Part shown: in pieces, positions 7,664 to 17,372 of the stretch
Layout: every line of letters begins with the position of its first letter
Numbering within the stretch: position 1 is the first letter of the stretch
IMG/VR virus record: IMGVR_UViG_3300035670_000198
Coordinates: 1-63,922 of that record
Length of the DNA stretch: 63,922 nucleotides
Strand: one strand, 5' to 3'
Origin: a virus
Notes under the pieces: generated by a model
Told to the model about the DNA's origin: nothing
The model's input: the letters and a program-made list of their open reading frames with translations, nothing else
Database searches by the model: none
Made by a program: the position numbers and the translations under genes

Positions 7664-8251
7664 TTAGGTGCCAAGTAGAGATTCAATTGGTGATCTCAAA
7701 CTTGAGAGACCGCCACGATCAACTGATTCCCAGTATTGATATGCGAAGTTTACTGTGTACTCTTCGATAGTATCATTTGAACCCCAGTCGAGATCGATCT
7801 GAGCAATATCTGTTGGGAACATGCCAACAAACTTGTATTTTTTCAATTGCTTACCATCTTTAGCAAACTGAATTACTTCAGCATCAACACCGTATGATTG
7901 TGACGTTCTTGCTCTTGATGAGCGCAGGTTAGAAACATTATCGTTGATTCCGCGGACCCATGATTCCATAGCATTACGGATCAAGAAGTCTTCGTCATTG
8001 ATAATTGTTACTGACCAGTCAGCAAAAGTACGATTGCCAGCAACCTTTACTTCGCGACCGAAGTAAGGCACTGTAACCATACCAACTGTTGAACCTGGAA
8101 GAGCCGCAGTCTTTACCATGAAGGAAGATTTGACAGACGCTGAAGCACCAAGTGATGCATAATTTGGGAACGTTAGTCGTACTTCAAACAGATTAGGACG
8201 TGCGCCATCACCAGTAAGTTGGGTACGGAATGAATTTACATTAAAAGCCAT
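7664..8251 (-). CDS. 19: tail tube protein gp19
   Basis: The 195-residue product is the hexameric subunit of the inner tail tube (T4 gp19, 163 aa). Features include an N-terminal FEVRLTFPNY strand, the VKTAALPGSTVGMVTVPYFGREVKVAGNRTF segment at about residues 46-76, and the terminal IEEYTVNFAYQYWES strand. It directly follows the sheath gene 18, has AGGAG before the ATG and its own ATAAATA promoter. A hairpin closes the gene, consistent with high expression. Confidence 0.95.
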   Translation of the reverse strand: MAFNVNSFRTQLTGDGARPNLFEVRLTFPNYASLGASASVKSSFMVKTAALPGSTVGMVTVPYFGREVKVAGNRTFADWSVTIINDEDFLIRNAMESWVRGINDNVSNLRSSRARTSQSYGVDAEVIQFAKDGKQLKKYKFVGMFPTDIAQIDLDWGSNDTIEEYTVNFAYQYWESVDRGGLSSLRSPIESLLGT

Positions 8252-8277
8252 TGTTTTCTCCTGACTTTATCCTAGTC

Positions 8278-8284
8278 TATTTAT
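8278..8284 (-). promoter_or_regulatory. late promoter ATAAATA for gene 19
   Basis: ATAAATA on the minus strand shares one base with the TAA stop of gene 18 and lies 27 bp before the gene 19 ATG, leaving room for the AGGAG ribosome site. Confidence 0.75.
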
Positions 8285-9972
8285 TAGAAGCGACCAACGA
8301 TTTCGTCGAAGGCAACACCAGTACGGACAGCGACAAAGTTCAACTGGATAAAGTTGATGCTACGTGCTGGCTTGATGTAGATATCGCCTACAAACTCATT
8401 GCGGTCAATAACTTCTGGAGTATTGTTTGTTTCATCGCAAACAACACGGAAGTCATAGATACCGCGACGACCTTGTACCGTGCGAAGGAATGGCTCAACA
8501 AGATTTACGAAAGTCGCTCTTGTGAATTCATCGTTGAATTCAAAGAGACTTGACTTGGCTGCTCTTGCGATTGCCTTTTCTAGAACGATAAAGAGACGAC
8601 GTACATTGATACGATCAAATGCGCTTGGTCTTGCAAGCAACGTTTTATCACCATATAGAACCACACCTTCGCCTGGGAACGATACGATTGGGTTTACACC
8701 GTTCTTGTACAGTTCGTCGCGATTTGCTTGGCTTGGGTTATATGCCAACTTGATGACGTTCTTCAATTGACCGCGAGTAAATCCAGCTGGTGAGAACCAT
8801 GGATCGCGTTCTTCATCTGTGCGAGCGCAAAGACCAGCAACGTCACCATTACATGGAACCCAACGATAGGTATCGTTGTACTTGTCGTACATATACTTCC
8901 AGTTGCTATCCATTACAGCATATGATGATGAAGGTAGCGCGTCGCGATAGTTATTTACTGCAGCGACTGGATCAGGTGATGTTACGTTTGCATATGTTGG
9001 TGAAACGAAACCGACTGCATCGCGGCGTGAGCCAACAACAGCGATTACCTTCTCAGCAACTGCTTCACCATAACCACCAGTCATGATCAAAGAAACGTCA
9101 ACATTTTCTGTTGAAGTAAACTGATCATAGGCAATAATGACATTGCCGTCTGTTACTGTACCATCTGTACCACGCTCAAAAGAGATTGTTAGATTATCAC
9201 CTTCGAAGGCATGAGTTGAGTTAGCAGCAACGCCCCATGTTTCGTTATTTTGACCAAAACCAAAGACATAACGTGAATTGCGATAGAGAACATCTTTCCA
9301 GTAAATGCTATTACCAGATTCGTCTTTGGCGTTTGTTGCTTTTGAAACATAAGCAAAACGCTCGATAACGGTGTTTGGTGTTCCTGAGAACAATCCATCC
9401 TCGTCGACAACCGCGATGTGCATTTCGTCGTTTGCTAGGCTATTGTGATTTGCAGCAACCCAAGCTGATGTTCCAGGAACACCATCGAAGAACTCGTGGT
9501 ATGCAGCTGAACCGAACACAGAAGCATTGGCGTTTGCAATGATAGCGACCTTCAATGAGTTGCCGCGTGAACCAGGATAGCGAGCAGCGAAGGCAATATC
9601 TGTATTTGATGCATCGTGGTACGTCGTGAAGTAATGATCTTCATTCTTCATCTTGACGTTTGCGGCGCAAGAGAATGAATCGACATTCAATGCGACTGCA
9701 GAGTTGAGTGTTGCAGCATCAGCACGTGATACAAATAGGCTGTTGCTATATGATAGGAAGTTTGCTGCAGTGAAGAATGGTAGGTAAGTAGTGGCGTCTG
9801 GTTTGCCATATACTTCTACAAGTTCATCTTCGGAAGAAACTTGACGTAGAACGTCGACTGGACCCCACTGGAATGCGCCACCAATAGCGCCAGTGGCTGT
9901 TGAAACTGCTGGAACAACGGTTGTTGCATCAATTTCAGATACATTCACACCTGGTGATACTTGAAAAGCCAT
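8284..9972 (-). CDS. 18: contractile tail sheath protein gp18
   Basis: The 562-residue protein forms the contractile sheath around the gp19 tube (T4 gp18, 659 aa). The opening VSPGVNVSEIDATTVVPAVSTATGAIGG and the following WGPVD are classic sheath N-terminal features. The C-terminal 150 residues carry the conserved handshake domain with INVRRLFIVLEKAI and a terminal FIQLNFVAVRTGVAFDEI. The middle is shorter than in T4, as usual in cyanophage-type sheaths. A CTAAATA promoter and AGGAG lie upstream. Confidence 0.97.
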   Translation of the reverse strand: MAFQVSPGVNVSEIDATTVVPAVSTATGAIGGAFQWGPVDVLRQVSSEDELVEVYGKPDATTYLPFFTAANFLSYSNSLFVSRADAATLNSAVALNVDSFSCAANVKMKNEDHYFTTYHDASNTDIAFAARYPGSRGNSLKVAIIANANASVFGSAAYHEFFDGVPGTSAWVAANHNSLANDEMHIAVVDEDGLFSGTPNTVIERFAYVSKATNAKDESGNSIYWKDVLYRNSRYVFGFGQNNETWGVAANSTHAFEGDNLTISFERGTDGTVTDGNVIIAYDQFTSTENVDVSLIMTGGYGEAVAEKVIAVVGSRRDAVGFVSPTYANVTSPDPVAAVNNYRDALPSSSYAVMDSNWKYMYDKYNDTYRWVPCNGDVAGLCARTDEERDPWFSPAGFTRGQLKNVIKLAYNPSQANRDELYKNGVNPIVSFPGEGVVLYGDKTLLARPSAFDRINVRRLFIVLEKAIARAAKSSLFEFNDEFTRATFVNLVEPFLRTVQGRRGIYDFRVVCDETNNTPEVIDRNEFVGDIYIKPARSINFIQLNFVAVRTGVAFDEIVGRF

Positions 9973-10011
9973 GTTTTTGCTCCTGTCTTGGAGGATAAGA
10001 AATCTACTGAT

Positions 10012-10018
10012 TATTTAG
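10012..10018 (-). promoter_or_regulatory. late promoter CTAAATA for gene 18
   Basis: CTAAATA on the minus strand lies in the 59-bp gap between genes 17 and 18. The predicted leader of about 34 bases includes AGGAG before the ATG. Confidence 0.75.
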
Positions 10019-10031
10019 TATTTTGGGGTTT

Positions 10032-11687
10032 CTACCGTTCAACATTAGACCAAACAGCACCATCTTCAACGAATGCAATTGGGCTTCCATGATCTACATC
10101 TAAATGTCCTGCTAAAATCGTATCCCCAATAGACTCTTCCTCGATCATTTTTAGATGTTCTTCATTGAGTTTTCTTCGGATATCGACGTTAGTCATATCT
10201 GAAAAGAACTTTTGATTAGTAAGCCAAGAGAAAAGAACCAAACACATGACAAGATCGTCATGGCTACCTTCTTCGGCTTCGAAAGTTACTCCATTACTCA
10301 CGAAAGTTGAGAGTTCAGAGATAATCTCGTAGTCTTGGATAATCAATTGCTCTCTTTCGATTAGATTTTTCAAGAGAGTGCAACCCAAACGTTTGACAGA
10401 CTTGGTTGTCTTGACGCCTCGACCGCTCTTTTGACCATAGCCAAAGTTGACCAAGAGTTTTTTATTGAGTTTAGACTTACCATGCTCGACTGTCGAGAGA
10501 ATATGTTCGTATTCGTAATCTTCGAACAGGATATCGGCAATCTGTTGACCGTTATCGTTTGTTTCAATCAACTGGTAAGCATTATTATAATACGTTCCAA
10601 CCTGTTTGAGAATTGCAGGATAGACAAGTGGACTAATCTCGTTGTCTTTATATGTTGCAACGACTTTGTATGGAAGCTCGGTTGAGTCGATTACTGTAAA
10701 CGCAGAATAGTCTAAACCCTTACCGCGAGATGTATCGACTGTTATAAAGTAAACTCTATTTGGTTTTGCTTCTTCATAAATGTTTAGATTCTCAATACCA
10801 GTCGTCATAATCGGCTTGATGAACGCCATTGCTCGAAGAGCACGAGCACTGATCAATGTACCTGATGAGCCGAGGAACTCGCATTCCATTTCCTGCATAA
10901 ACTTCTGATCGCCAAGAACACGGTACTGTTCGTCAGCCCATGCTTGATCACGACCTGGAACTTCACGCCAGTTTGCAGAGATATAAGTGAAACCGTTGTG
11001 CCCTTCAACAGCATCAGTCCACATCTTATAAAAGTGGTTCATGCCGTTTGGTGTCGAAGAAATTAGAATCTTAGAATCTTTACCAGAAGAAATGGTAGGA
11101 TATACAGAAGTGAAGAATTCGTCAGCAATATTCGTCGGGACGAATGCAAACTCGTCAAGGTATAGAAGCGAGATGGAGAAACCACGGATCGCGCTGGACG
11201 CTGTTGAGTTAGCAAGAATACGGCAACCGTTTTCTAATTCAATGTCGCCCTTGTTCCAGGTTTTGACGCCTTGCTGAATCCAAAGTGGCAATGCTTCATA
11301 TGCCAACTTGATACGATTCAAAATTTCGCGTGACGTTGCTGCTTTGTTTGCAAGAATAGCAACAGTTTTATCTTGATTGAATAGAACATACCAAAGAATG
11401 TAACCAACAACCATCGTGGTCTTACCAACCTGACGACCTGCTTTTACAATGATCTGGCGATTCTTATTGAACTTATCAATAGCGTCTTTTTGAAATGGAT
11501 ATAATCTAATTTGAGTAAAACCAGTGTCAAGCATAACGACCTTGACATAGTTCTCAATAAAATATGTTGGGCTTTCTGCGCACTTGAAGTATTCTCTGAC
11601 CTCATCTTCGGTCAGATTCAACGTCATATTGACTCGTTTTAGTCTTGGATTACCAAGATAATTTTTGATTCTACTTGGCAGATTCAT
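10032..11687 (-). CDS. 17: terminase large subunit gp17
   Basis: The 551-residue packaging motor ATPase-nuclease drives DNA into the prohead through gp20. The ATPase domain shows Walker A GRQVGKTT at 84-91, Walker B with Asp178-Glu179 after LLYL, and the coupling motif ISSTPNG at 209-215. The RNase H-like nuclease domain shows Asp318 in ITVDTS, Glu375 in LIETND and the Asp477-Asp478 pair after SH. All catalytic residues are present. T4 gp17 has 610 aa. It overlaps gene 16 by 17 bp, so the two terminase subunits are probably translated in a coupled way. Confidence 0.98.
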   Translation of the reverse strand: MNLPSRIKNYLGNPRLKRVNMTLNLTEDEVREYFKCAESPTYFIENYVKVVMLDTGFTQIRLYPFQKDAIDKFNKNRQIIVKAGRQVGKTTMVVGYILWYVLFNQDKTVAILANKAATSREILNRIKLAYEALPLWIQQGVKTWNKGDIELENGCRILANSTASSAIRGFSISLLYLDEFAFVPTNIADEFFTSVYPTISSGKDSKILISSTPNGMNHFYKMWTDAVEGHNGFTYISANWREVPGRDQAWADEQYRVLGDQKFMQEMECEFLGSSGTLISARALRAMAFIKPIMTTGIENLNIYEEAKPNRVYFITVDTSRGKGLDYSAFTVIDSTELPYKVVATYKDNEISPLVYPAILKQVGTYYNNAYQLIETNDNGQQIADILFEDYEYEHILSTVEHGKSKLNKKLLVNFGYGQKSGRGVKTTKSVKRLGCTLLKNLIEREQLIIQDYEIISELSTFVSNGVTFEAEEGSHDDLVMCLVLFSWLTNQKFFSDMTNVDIRRKLNEEHLKMIEEESIGDTILAGHLDVDHGSPIAFVEDGAVWSNVER

Positions 11688-12084
11688 TCTTTAGTTGCTT
11701 CAATAACTCAGCAGTGCTTCCAACGAATACTGCTTTGTCTACATTGATATTTTGTGTTTGCGCTTGCTGTTCTTTTGGTATCAGATCTTTTTGCTGCTTT
11801 TGTAGGATCATCAACTTTTCTGTAACATCAGAGAGATTCTTGATCATATTAGCAGCAACTTCATACGCTCTTGGATGTTGCGATTCTCTCGCCACTTCAA
11901 GAATGCCATCCAAAGCCTCATTACCTTTTTCGATTAGATTATAATAGTTTGCGCGTGAATAATGCGCATCAGGGTTTTGTGATTCGTCCTGATGAATTGT
12001 AATGGGCTTATCTGATTTGTCGCTTACCACAGGAACATAATCAGTATTCAAAATGTCAGCAAGATTCTTATCTACATCACTCAT
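11671..12084 (-). CDS. 16: terminase small subunit gp16
   Basis: The 137-residue, largely helical protein sits directly before gp17, as in T4 (gp16, 164 aa). Central helices (YYNLIEKGNEALDGILEVARESQHPRAYEVAANMIKNLSDVTEKLMILQ) form the oligomerising coiled coil typical of gp16, which selects DNA and stimulates gp17. The C-terminus is short and ends in a Lys-rich helix. It starts 3 bases after the stop of the LamG-like gene, so it is probably co-transcribed with fibre genes. Confidence 0.9.
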   Translation of the reverse strand: MSDVDKNLADILNTDYVPVVSDKSDKPITIHQDESQNPDAHYSRANYYNLIEKGNEALDGILEVARESQHPRAYEVAANMIKNLSDVTEKLMILQKQQKDLIPKEQQAQTQNINVDKAVFVGSTAELLKQLKNESAK

Positions 12085-12087
12085 ACA

Positions 12088-12855
12088 TTATAGTCCAAAT
12101 CGAGTTTTAGTTGCATTATAATTATCAGCAATTTGAGTTGTCGTCAATGCTGCATTATAAACGTATAGTGCACCAATATCTATATTAGCATAATCAGTGC
12201 CTTCTAGAATATCGCGACCAAAAACAAATGGCGCGTCAATACTTGGAATTCCTGACTCAGTATTATTTGCAGAAATGATTGCAGTTGAGTTGTCGTTTAC
12301 ATACACCAAACTTGGGCTACCAGCACCACCACCAAACCTTACAATCGCAGTGACAAATATCCATGTGTTCAAATTGAACACATTATTTCCACTATTATAT
12401 CCACCATTTACTGCTGAGCCATTCATTTGCAGTCTCAAGATGTTTCCAGTTTTTATTGCTAAACTATAACCATCATATGTTGGCGAACCATATTGTTTAC
12501 CCCAAATACCATCATTATCATCATAACTTTTGATACGAACCCAAGTTTGAATTGTTCTTGTTCCACCGACGGTTGCTCTCATATTTGCACTATCAGCAAT
12601 TTGAATCGTATCGTTCACACCATCAAATGAAAAATATCCGCCATTACTTGAGCTGAATGTTGGACCATTTATAGTTCCGTCATTTGATCCTTGTATATCC
12701 GTCCAAGTTGAACCTGATCCAGAGTAACTGCTGCTTTCACTTGCGTCTAGATAAGCCAACAATCCAGTGGTCAAAATTGAACCTGATGGTGGTGGCGCTA
12801 CTGCCACTTTCATCTTTCCAAATCTAAATGTGCCGCTAAATCCGCTGAACATCAT
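12088..12855 (-). CDS. LamG/concanavalin-like lectin-fold virion protein
   Basis: Of the 255 residues, 35-255 match the LamG-like jelly-roll (Laminin_G_3) pattern: TTGLLAYLDASE, a DIQGSNDGTI segment, YFSFDGVNDTIQI, TIQTWVRIKS, then WIFVTAIVRF and LVYVNDNSTA, ending in IGALYVYNAALTTTQI. Such domains usually bind carbohydrate and are common at tips of phage fibres. The first 15 residues (FSGFSGTFRFGK) resemble the start of the neighbouring PA14 protein, suggesting a common docking tag. The gene overlaps the PA14 gene by 4 bp. Two ATGs in tandem (12855, 12852) are both possible starts. Confidence 0.85.
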   Translation of the reverse strand: MMFSGFSGTFRFGKMKVAVAPPPSGSILTTGLLAYLDASESSSYSGSGSTWTDIQGSNDGTINGPTFSSSNGGYFSFDGVNDTIQIADSANMRATVGGTRTIQTWVRIKSYDDNDGIWGKQYGSPTYDGYSLAIKTGNILRLQMNGSAVNGGYNSGNNVFNLNTWIFVTAIVRFGGGAGSPSLVYVNDNSTAIISANNTESGIPSIDAPFVFGRDILEGTDYANIDIGALYVYNAALTTTQIADNYNATKTRFGL

Positions 12856-13382
12856 ATCCCCATCGTGCTAGAATTATAGAACGTGCGACCTGTTGTCGTC
12901 GGTGTTTTTGATATTGTTGGTGTTGAAAACTGGAATGTGCAAATATCGCCACCGCCCATTTCACCAAACTGAATTCTTATTGGATAGTATATCCCTGCGC
13001 TTAGAGCAATACTTCCGCTGACTTCAGTCGGACCATGTAAACCACCATTATTGATCAATGCATTTCCAGTGGTAAATCCAGAGATAGCATTTGATCCCAA
13101 CCACATATAAGACGCATCATCACTACTCAAATAAAAAGTATATGTTTCAGTTGTTGCTGGTCTAAAGTAACCCAACCACTGATAACTGAAATTGTCACCA
13201 TCTTCATTGGCTGATTCAGATATTGAATTGACTTGAATTGTAGTAGAAGATACTGGCTGCGTAGCAAACCACGCAACGTTGTCAGCAAAATAGCCGCCGT
13301 TGTATCTTCGCGCAACAATACCAGGCAGGTAGGAGAGTGACCTCCTACCAAATGACCTGGATCCAGTAAAAGAACTAAACAT
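12852..13382 (-). CDS. PA14-domain virion protein, putative glycan-binding
   Basis: The 176 residues contain a PA14-type beta-barrel: ARRYNGGYFADN opening, FSYQWLGYFRPATTETYTFYLSSDD at about 64-88, YMWLGSNA, and the LSAGIYYPIRIQFGEMGGGDI segment near 130-150. PA14 domains occur in adhesins and glycosidases and typically recognise sugars. The protein is small and nearly all one domain, so it is probably an adhesin bound to another fibre. It sits between the 934-residue collagen-like fibre and the LamG protein. The first 12 residues (FSSFTGSRSFGR) match the LamG protein's N-terminal tag. No strong SD is visible; its ATG follows the upstream stop by a few bases. Confidence 0.85.
   Translation of the reverse strand: MFSSFTGSRSFGRRSLSYLPGIVARRYNGGYFADNVAWFATQPVSSTTIQVNSISESANEDGDNFSYQWLGYFRPATTETYTFYLSSDDASYMWLGSNAISGFTTGNALINNGGLHGPTEVSGSIALSAGIYYPIRIQFGEMGGGDICTFQFSTPTISKTPTTTGRTFYNSSTMGI
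13328..13349. repeat. 8-bp inverted repeat (hairpin) inside the PA14 gene start
   Basis: GGTAGGAG at 13328-13335 and CTCCTACC at 13342-13349 are perfect complements with a 6-base loop. It lies in the codons for residues 12-18 of the PA14 gene, close to its start codon. It could modulate translation, or it may simply reflect Arg/Ser/Leu codons. No U-run follows it. Confidence 0.5.
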
Positions 13383-13385
13383 AGA

Positions 13386-16190
13386 TTATCCGAAGGTCGT
13401 CAATTGACCAAGAGTAATCCAAGTTCCGTTATCATTCACAACACTGAACGAGACAACATCTTTCTTGCTTGCGCTACCAGCTGGTTGCGTACCACCTTGC
13501 CATACAACAGTTTGTGCTTGACCACCAATTTGTACAGCAGTTGGAACATACGCAGGTGTGCCTTGATTCAACACTAGTGTTAGCGCAGTTGCAGTATTTG
13601 CAGGAATTGTTACATTCGTGAAGTTTGCAGTAAAGTTCGCACTGATGCTTGAGTGGACAAAGATATGACCAAGGCTGCAATCATGCGTCACAGTTCCAGT
13701 TGCGGCTGATAATGTGTTTGTTGTCTCAAACACTTGTTTGACGTTCAATGCGTTAGTTGTCACGCTAGTAAAGATAACAGGATCAGCAACATTCAATGAT
13801 TGATCATATCCTGCCCCAGCTGGACCAGTTGGACCTTGCGGACCTGTGGCACCAGTATCACCCCTGTCACCAGTACGAGCAAATGTGATCAACACATCTT
13901 CAGAGCCACTAAATGTCGAAGCACTACCAGAAACATAAGAACAATTTACTTCGAAGTAACTTGTCTTATCTGTTAGGCTATTGACAACAAACAAAGCAAA
14001 GTCACTTGGATCAGACTTATTGCTAATCTTGAAGTGTCCCTTGATTGTTGATGTTGAGTCATCAATCGTAGCAAGGAAGTTATAGATATTTGTACCATTG
14101 TCATCAAGGTAATCAATCCACAAACGATCTGCAGAAGTTACAGTTCCATTATTCAACTTCAACATACCTTGACCAGGATCACTATCGCTAGTGTCTGCAT
14201 CAAAAGTGAAGTCAAACGTTGCACCACCAAATCCACCAGTAGCGCCAGTTGGACCAGTTGGACCTTGTGGACCAACTTCGCCTTGAACGCCTTGTGGACC
14301 TTGTGGACCTTGAGGACCAGTATCACCAATCACACCTTGCGGACCCTGTGGACCCTGTGGACCTTCAACACCCTGTGGACCTTGAGGACCGACAACACCT
14401 TGCGGACCCTGAGGACCCTGTGGACCTTGCGGACCATCAACGCCTTGAGGACCCTGTGGACCCTGTGGACCAAGATCACCTTGTGGACCTTGTGGACCTT
14501 GTGGACCAGCAGCGCCAGTATCACCCTTGTCACCAGTACGAGCAAATGTGATCACAATATCTTCTGAGTCACTGAAGCTGCTTGCGCTACCTGAAACGTA
14601 TGCGCAATCGACTTCAAAGTAGCCAGTACGATCTGTCAATCCACTAATTGTATACAACGCAAAGTCGGCAGAATTATTCTTGTTGCTAATTCTGAAGTGA
14701 CCTTTGATTGTTGACGTTGAATCATCAATTGTTGTCAAGAAGTTTTGAACTTGTGTTCCGTTATCGTCAAGGTAATCAATCCACAATTTATCTGCGGCTG
14801 TGATTGTCGTATTGTTCAAACGGAGTTTGCCAGTGCCTGGATCGCCTTGGAAGTCATTTGCACTAAACGTATAGTCAAATGTTGCTCCACCAAAGTTACC
14901 TGTTGCACCAGTTGGTCCTTGTGGACCTTGTGGACCTTGCGGACCCTCAACACCCTGAGGACCTTGTGGACCTTGTGGACCTTGTGGACCCTCAACACCC
15001 TGTGGACCCTGCGGACCTTGCGGACCTTGTGGACCTTCTACGCCTTGTGGACCTTGAGGACCTTCTGGACCTTGTGGACCCTGTGGACCTTGAGGACCAG
15101 CAACGTTTGATACGCCAGATGGACCTTGAGGACCTTCAGGACCTTGCGGACCCTGTGGACCTTGTGGACCGCCTGAAGGACCAGATGGACCAGATGGACC
15201 TTGTGGACCAGTCTCGCCCTTGTCACCAGTACGAGCAAATGTAATTAGAATTTCTTCACCAGAATCGAAAGTCGATGCACTACCAGAAACAAATGCGCAG
15301 TCGACTTCAAAATATGAAGTCTTGTCAGTCAAGTTACTAATAGTGAATAGCGCAAAGTCTGATGAATTTGCTTTATTTGTGATGCGGAAGTGACCTTTGA
15401 TCAATGATGTTGAGTCATCGATTGTAGCAAGATAGTTTTGAATATCCGTACCGCTTTCATCAACATAATCAATCCAAAGTTTATCAGCAAGAGTAACAGA
15501 ACCATTGTTCAATTTCAATGAACTGTTGCCTGGATCTGTATCTGATGTATCAGTTTGGAAATTATATGCGAACGTTGCACCACCAAAGCCGCCTTGAGCA
15601 CCTGTTGGACCCTGTGGACCTTGCGGACCCTGTGGACCAACATCACCAGTTACACCTTGTGGACCTTGAGGACCTTCTGGACCTTGTGGACCTTCTGGAC
15701 CTTGCGGACCAACAACACCTTGAGGACCTTCTGGTCCTTGTGGACCTTCTGGACCTTGAGGACCAACATCGCCTTGTGGACCTTGAGGACCCTCAGGACC
15801 TTGCGGACCTTCTGGACCTTGTGGTCCAACGTCGCCTTGTGGACCTTGAGGACCTTCTGGACCAGTCGGACCTTCAGGACCTTGAGGACCTTCAGGACCT
15901 TGTGGACCTGGAACATTTGAAACGCCAGATGGACCTTGAGGACCTTCAGGACCTTGCGGACCTTCTGGACCTTGTGGACCAACAACGCCCTGTGGACCTT
16001 CTGGACCAGATGGACCTGATGGACCAACAATACCACCGTATGCTAGTAAATTCCAAGCAGTGACACCGTCACCGACTTTGAATTGGCTTGAGTCTGTTTC
16101 TAGACCAAATTCACCAATTGCTAGAACTGTATTTGCCGCAGCCCATTCTGCTGCTGTGCCGCGACGAAATTGAAGTTGAATATATGCCAT
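13386..16190 (-). CDS. collagen-like tail fibre protein with three repeated beta modules
   Basis: The 934 residues begin with a short domain like that of major tropism determinant and other phage fibres ([37 protein letters not shown]). Gly-Pro-x collagen-like tracts follow. They are interrupted three times by a roughly 120-residue beta module starting FGGATF and ending ITFARTGD, and a C-terminal domain of about 140 residues follows. Collagen-like tracts are expected to trimerise into thin rods. Pro is mostly in the X position and Gln, Glu, Ser or Val in the Y position. It starts one base after the stop of the 389-aa collagen-like gene, with GGAGG upstream. Host recognition or virion decoration is the probable role. 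Confidence 0.88.
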   Translation of the reverse strand: MAYIQLQFRRGTAAEWAAANTVLAIGEFGLETDSSQFKVGDGVTAWNLLAYGGIVGPSGPSGPEGPQGVVGPQGPEGPQGPEGPQGPSGVSNVPGPQGPEGPQGPEGPTGPEGPQGPQGDVGPQGPEGPQGPEGPQGPQGDVGPQGPEGPQGPEGPQGVVGPQGPEGPQGPEGPQGPQGVTGDVGPQGPQGPQGPTGAQGGFGGATFAYNFQTDTSDTDPGNSSLKLNNGSVTLADKLWIDYVDESGTDIQNYLATIDDSTSLIKGHFRITNKANSSDFALFTISNLTDKTSYFEVDCAFVSGSASTFDSGEEILITFARTGDKGETGPQGPSGPSGPSGGPQGPQGPQGPEGPQGPSGVSNVAGPQGPQGPQGPEGPQGPQGVEGPQGPQGPQGPQGVEGPQGPQGPQGPQGVEGPQGPQGPQGPTGATGNFGGATFDYTFSANDFQGDPGTGKLRLNNTTITAADKLWIDYLDDNGTQVQNFLTTIDDSTSTIKGHFRISNKNNSADFALYTISGLTDRTGYFEVDCAYVSGSASSFSDSEDIVITFARTGDKGDTGAAGPQGPQGPQGDLGPQGPQGPQGVDGPQGPQGPQGPQGVVGPQGPQGVEGPQGPQGPQGVIGDTGPQGPQGPQGVQGEVGPQGPTGPTGATGGFGGATFDFTFDADTSDSDPGQGMLKLNNGTVTSADRLWIDYLDDNGTNIYNFLATIDDSTSTIKGHFKISNKSDPSDFALFVVNSLTDKTSYFEVNCSYVSGSASTFSGSEDVLITFARTGDRGDTGATGPQGPTGPAGAGYDQSLNVADPVIFTSVTTNALNVKQVFETTNTLSAATGTVTHDCSLGHIFVHSSISANFTANFTNVTIPANTATALTLVLNQGTPAYVPTAVQIGGQAQTVVWQGGTQPAGSASKKDVVSFSVVNDNGTWITLGQLTTFG
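13820..16030 (-). repeat. Gly-Pro-x coding repeat tracts of the 934-aa fibre
   Basis: 9-bp units encoding Gly-Pro-Gln and variants occupy about 14240-14530, 14905-15225 and 15595-16030, plus a short tract near 13820-13860. Synonymous codons (GGT/GGA/GGG, CAA/CAG, CCA/CCT) alternate, so the DNA repeat is less exact than the protein repeat. Confidence 0.9.
13863..15594 (-). repeat. three direct copies of a ~370-bp fibre module
   Basis: Copies lie at about 15226-15594, 14532-14903 and 13863-14238. Each encodes FGGATF, a TSxxDPG segment, KLNN, LWIDY, IDDSTS-IKGHF and ITFARTGD. Further copies occur at about 16625-17008 in the next fibre and, more diverged, at 26232-26604 and 23972-24352 in the 1883-aa fibre. 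Confidence 0.85.
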
Positions 16191-16191
16191 G

Positions 16192-17361
16192 TTAGGTTAC
16201 GCCTCCGCAATTGATATTTAGTCCTACGCTAAAGTCTGTATCTGGTCTGCCGCCATCATATACAACAGCACCGATTGGTCCTTGTGGTCCTTGTGGTCCA
16301 GTTTCACCATTGACGCCACTTGGTCCTTGTGGACCTTCTGGTCCTGTTGGTCCTTGTGGACCCGTTTCACCATTGACGCCACTTGGTCCTTGTGGACCTT
16401 CTGGTCCTGTTGGTCCTTGTGGACCAGAAGGACCTTGCGGACCCGTATCTCCATTAGCGCCACTTGGTCCTGGTGGACCAGGTAATCCAGTAGGACCTTG
16501 CGGACCTTCAGGACCAGTTGGACCAGCATCGCCAGTTGCGCCAGTTGGTCCTTGAGGACCAGTATCACCAGTTGATCCAGATGGTCCAGTTGGTCCTTGT
16601 GGACCTGTTGCGCCTGTGTCGCCACGATCACCAGTGCGTGCAAAAGTAATGATCACATCTTCACCGTTTTCAAATAATGTTCCAGTTAGATTGCCATCTC
16701 CTGAAACATATGCGCAACCTATTTCAAAATAGTCGCCATGATCAATTAGTGATGAAATAGTGTATAGAACAAATGAAGCGGTATTGGTTTTGTTTGCTAC
16801 TCTAAAGTGACCTTTGATTGCTGATGTTGAATCGTCGACCGTCAATAAAAAATTACTAATATCATTTCCACCATCATCTAATTCATGAATGGTCAATTCA
16901 TTAGCCAATGTCAAATTAGAAGCATTGAGTTTTAGTTTACCAGCTCCTGGATCAGTGCTGCTGGTATTGGTATCAAACGTATAGTCAAATGTTGCGCCGC
17001 CAAAATTTCCCGCCTCACCTTTTGGTCCTTGCGGACCTTGTGGACCTTGTGGACCATCGATACCAGCAGCACCGCTTGGTCCTTGCGGACCTAAATCACC
17101 AGCAACGCCTTGTGGACCTTGAGGACCTGTGTCACCAGTCACACCACTTGGTCCACTTGGTCCTTGAGGACCAATTTCTCCAGCAATACCTTGCGGACCA
17201 GTCGGACCTTGCGGACCCTGCGGACCTTGTGGACCTGTGTCGGCACCAGCACCAGCATACAAATCAGTGAAGTTTTCGTTTACTTTTTCAAACGCTTCAC
17301 GAATTGTATCGCCAGTTCCGTCATTAGGTGCTGCGCCAATATCGATTATTTGTTGTGTCAT
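16192..17361 (-). CDS. collagen-like fibre protein with one beta module
   Basis: The 389 residues start with [30 protein letters not shown], a short N-terminal motif common on phage fibre proteins that probably mediates attachment. A collagen tract (about 42-118), one copy of the FGGATF module (about 119-245), and a second long collagen tract follow. The protein stops shortly after a [20 protein letters not shown] tail, so it lacks the large C-terminal domain of its neighbour. It may assemble with the 934-residue fibre, whose gene starts one base after this stop. Confidence 0.85.
   Translation of the reverse strand: MTQQIIDIGAAPNDGTGDTIREAFEKVNENFTDLYAGAGADTGPQGPQGPQGPTGPQGIAGEIGPQGPSGPSGVTGDTGPQGPQGVAGDLGPQGPSGAAGIDGPQGPQGPQGPKGEAGNFGGATFDYTFDTNTSSTDPGAGKLKLNASNLTLANELTIHELDDGGNDISNFLLTVDDSTSAIKGHFRVANKTNTASFVLYTISSLIDHGDYFEIGCAYVSGDGNLTGTLFENGEDVIITFARTGDRGDTGATGPQGPTGPSGSTGDTGPQGPTGATGDAGPTGPEGPQGPTGLPGPPGPSGANGDTGPQGPSGPQGPTGPEGPQGPSGVNGETGPQGPTGPEGPQGPSGVNGETGPQGPQGPIGAVVYDGGRPDTDFSVGLNINCGGVT
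16215..16221 (-). promoter_or_regulatory. late promoter CTAAATA for the 934-aa fibre gene
   Basis: CTAAATA on the minus strand lies inside the last codons of the 389-aa gene, 24 bp before the ATG at 16190, with GGAGG between it and the start. Confidence 0.6.
16262..17245 (-). repeat. Gly-Pro-x coding repeat tracts of the 389-aa fibre
   Basis: 9-bp collagen-like units occupy 16262-16625 and 17010-17245 on either side of one FGGATF module. The first tract contains a nearly exact duplication around 16300-16410, where the same run of triplets is repeated. Confidence 0.85.
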
Positions 17362-17372
17362 CTCTTATTCTC

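Noticed and set aside
8251-8553. 100-codon plus-strand frame opposite the end of gene 18
   Set aside because: It is antisense to a well-supported gene, with no promoter or ribosome site and no family pattern.
14169-15920. Long plus-strand and minus-strand reading frames over the collagen-like tracts (for example at 14169-14567, 14745-15110 and 15518-16063)
   Set aside because: They are shadows of the 9-bp repeat read in other frames: every frame of a stop-free repeat stays open. They have low-complexity compositions (Trp/Thr/Leu or Val/His/Lys) and no ribosome sites.
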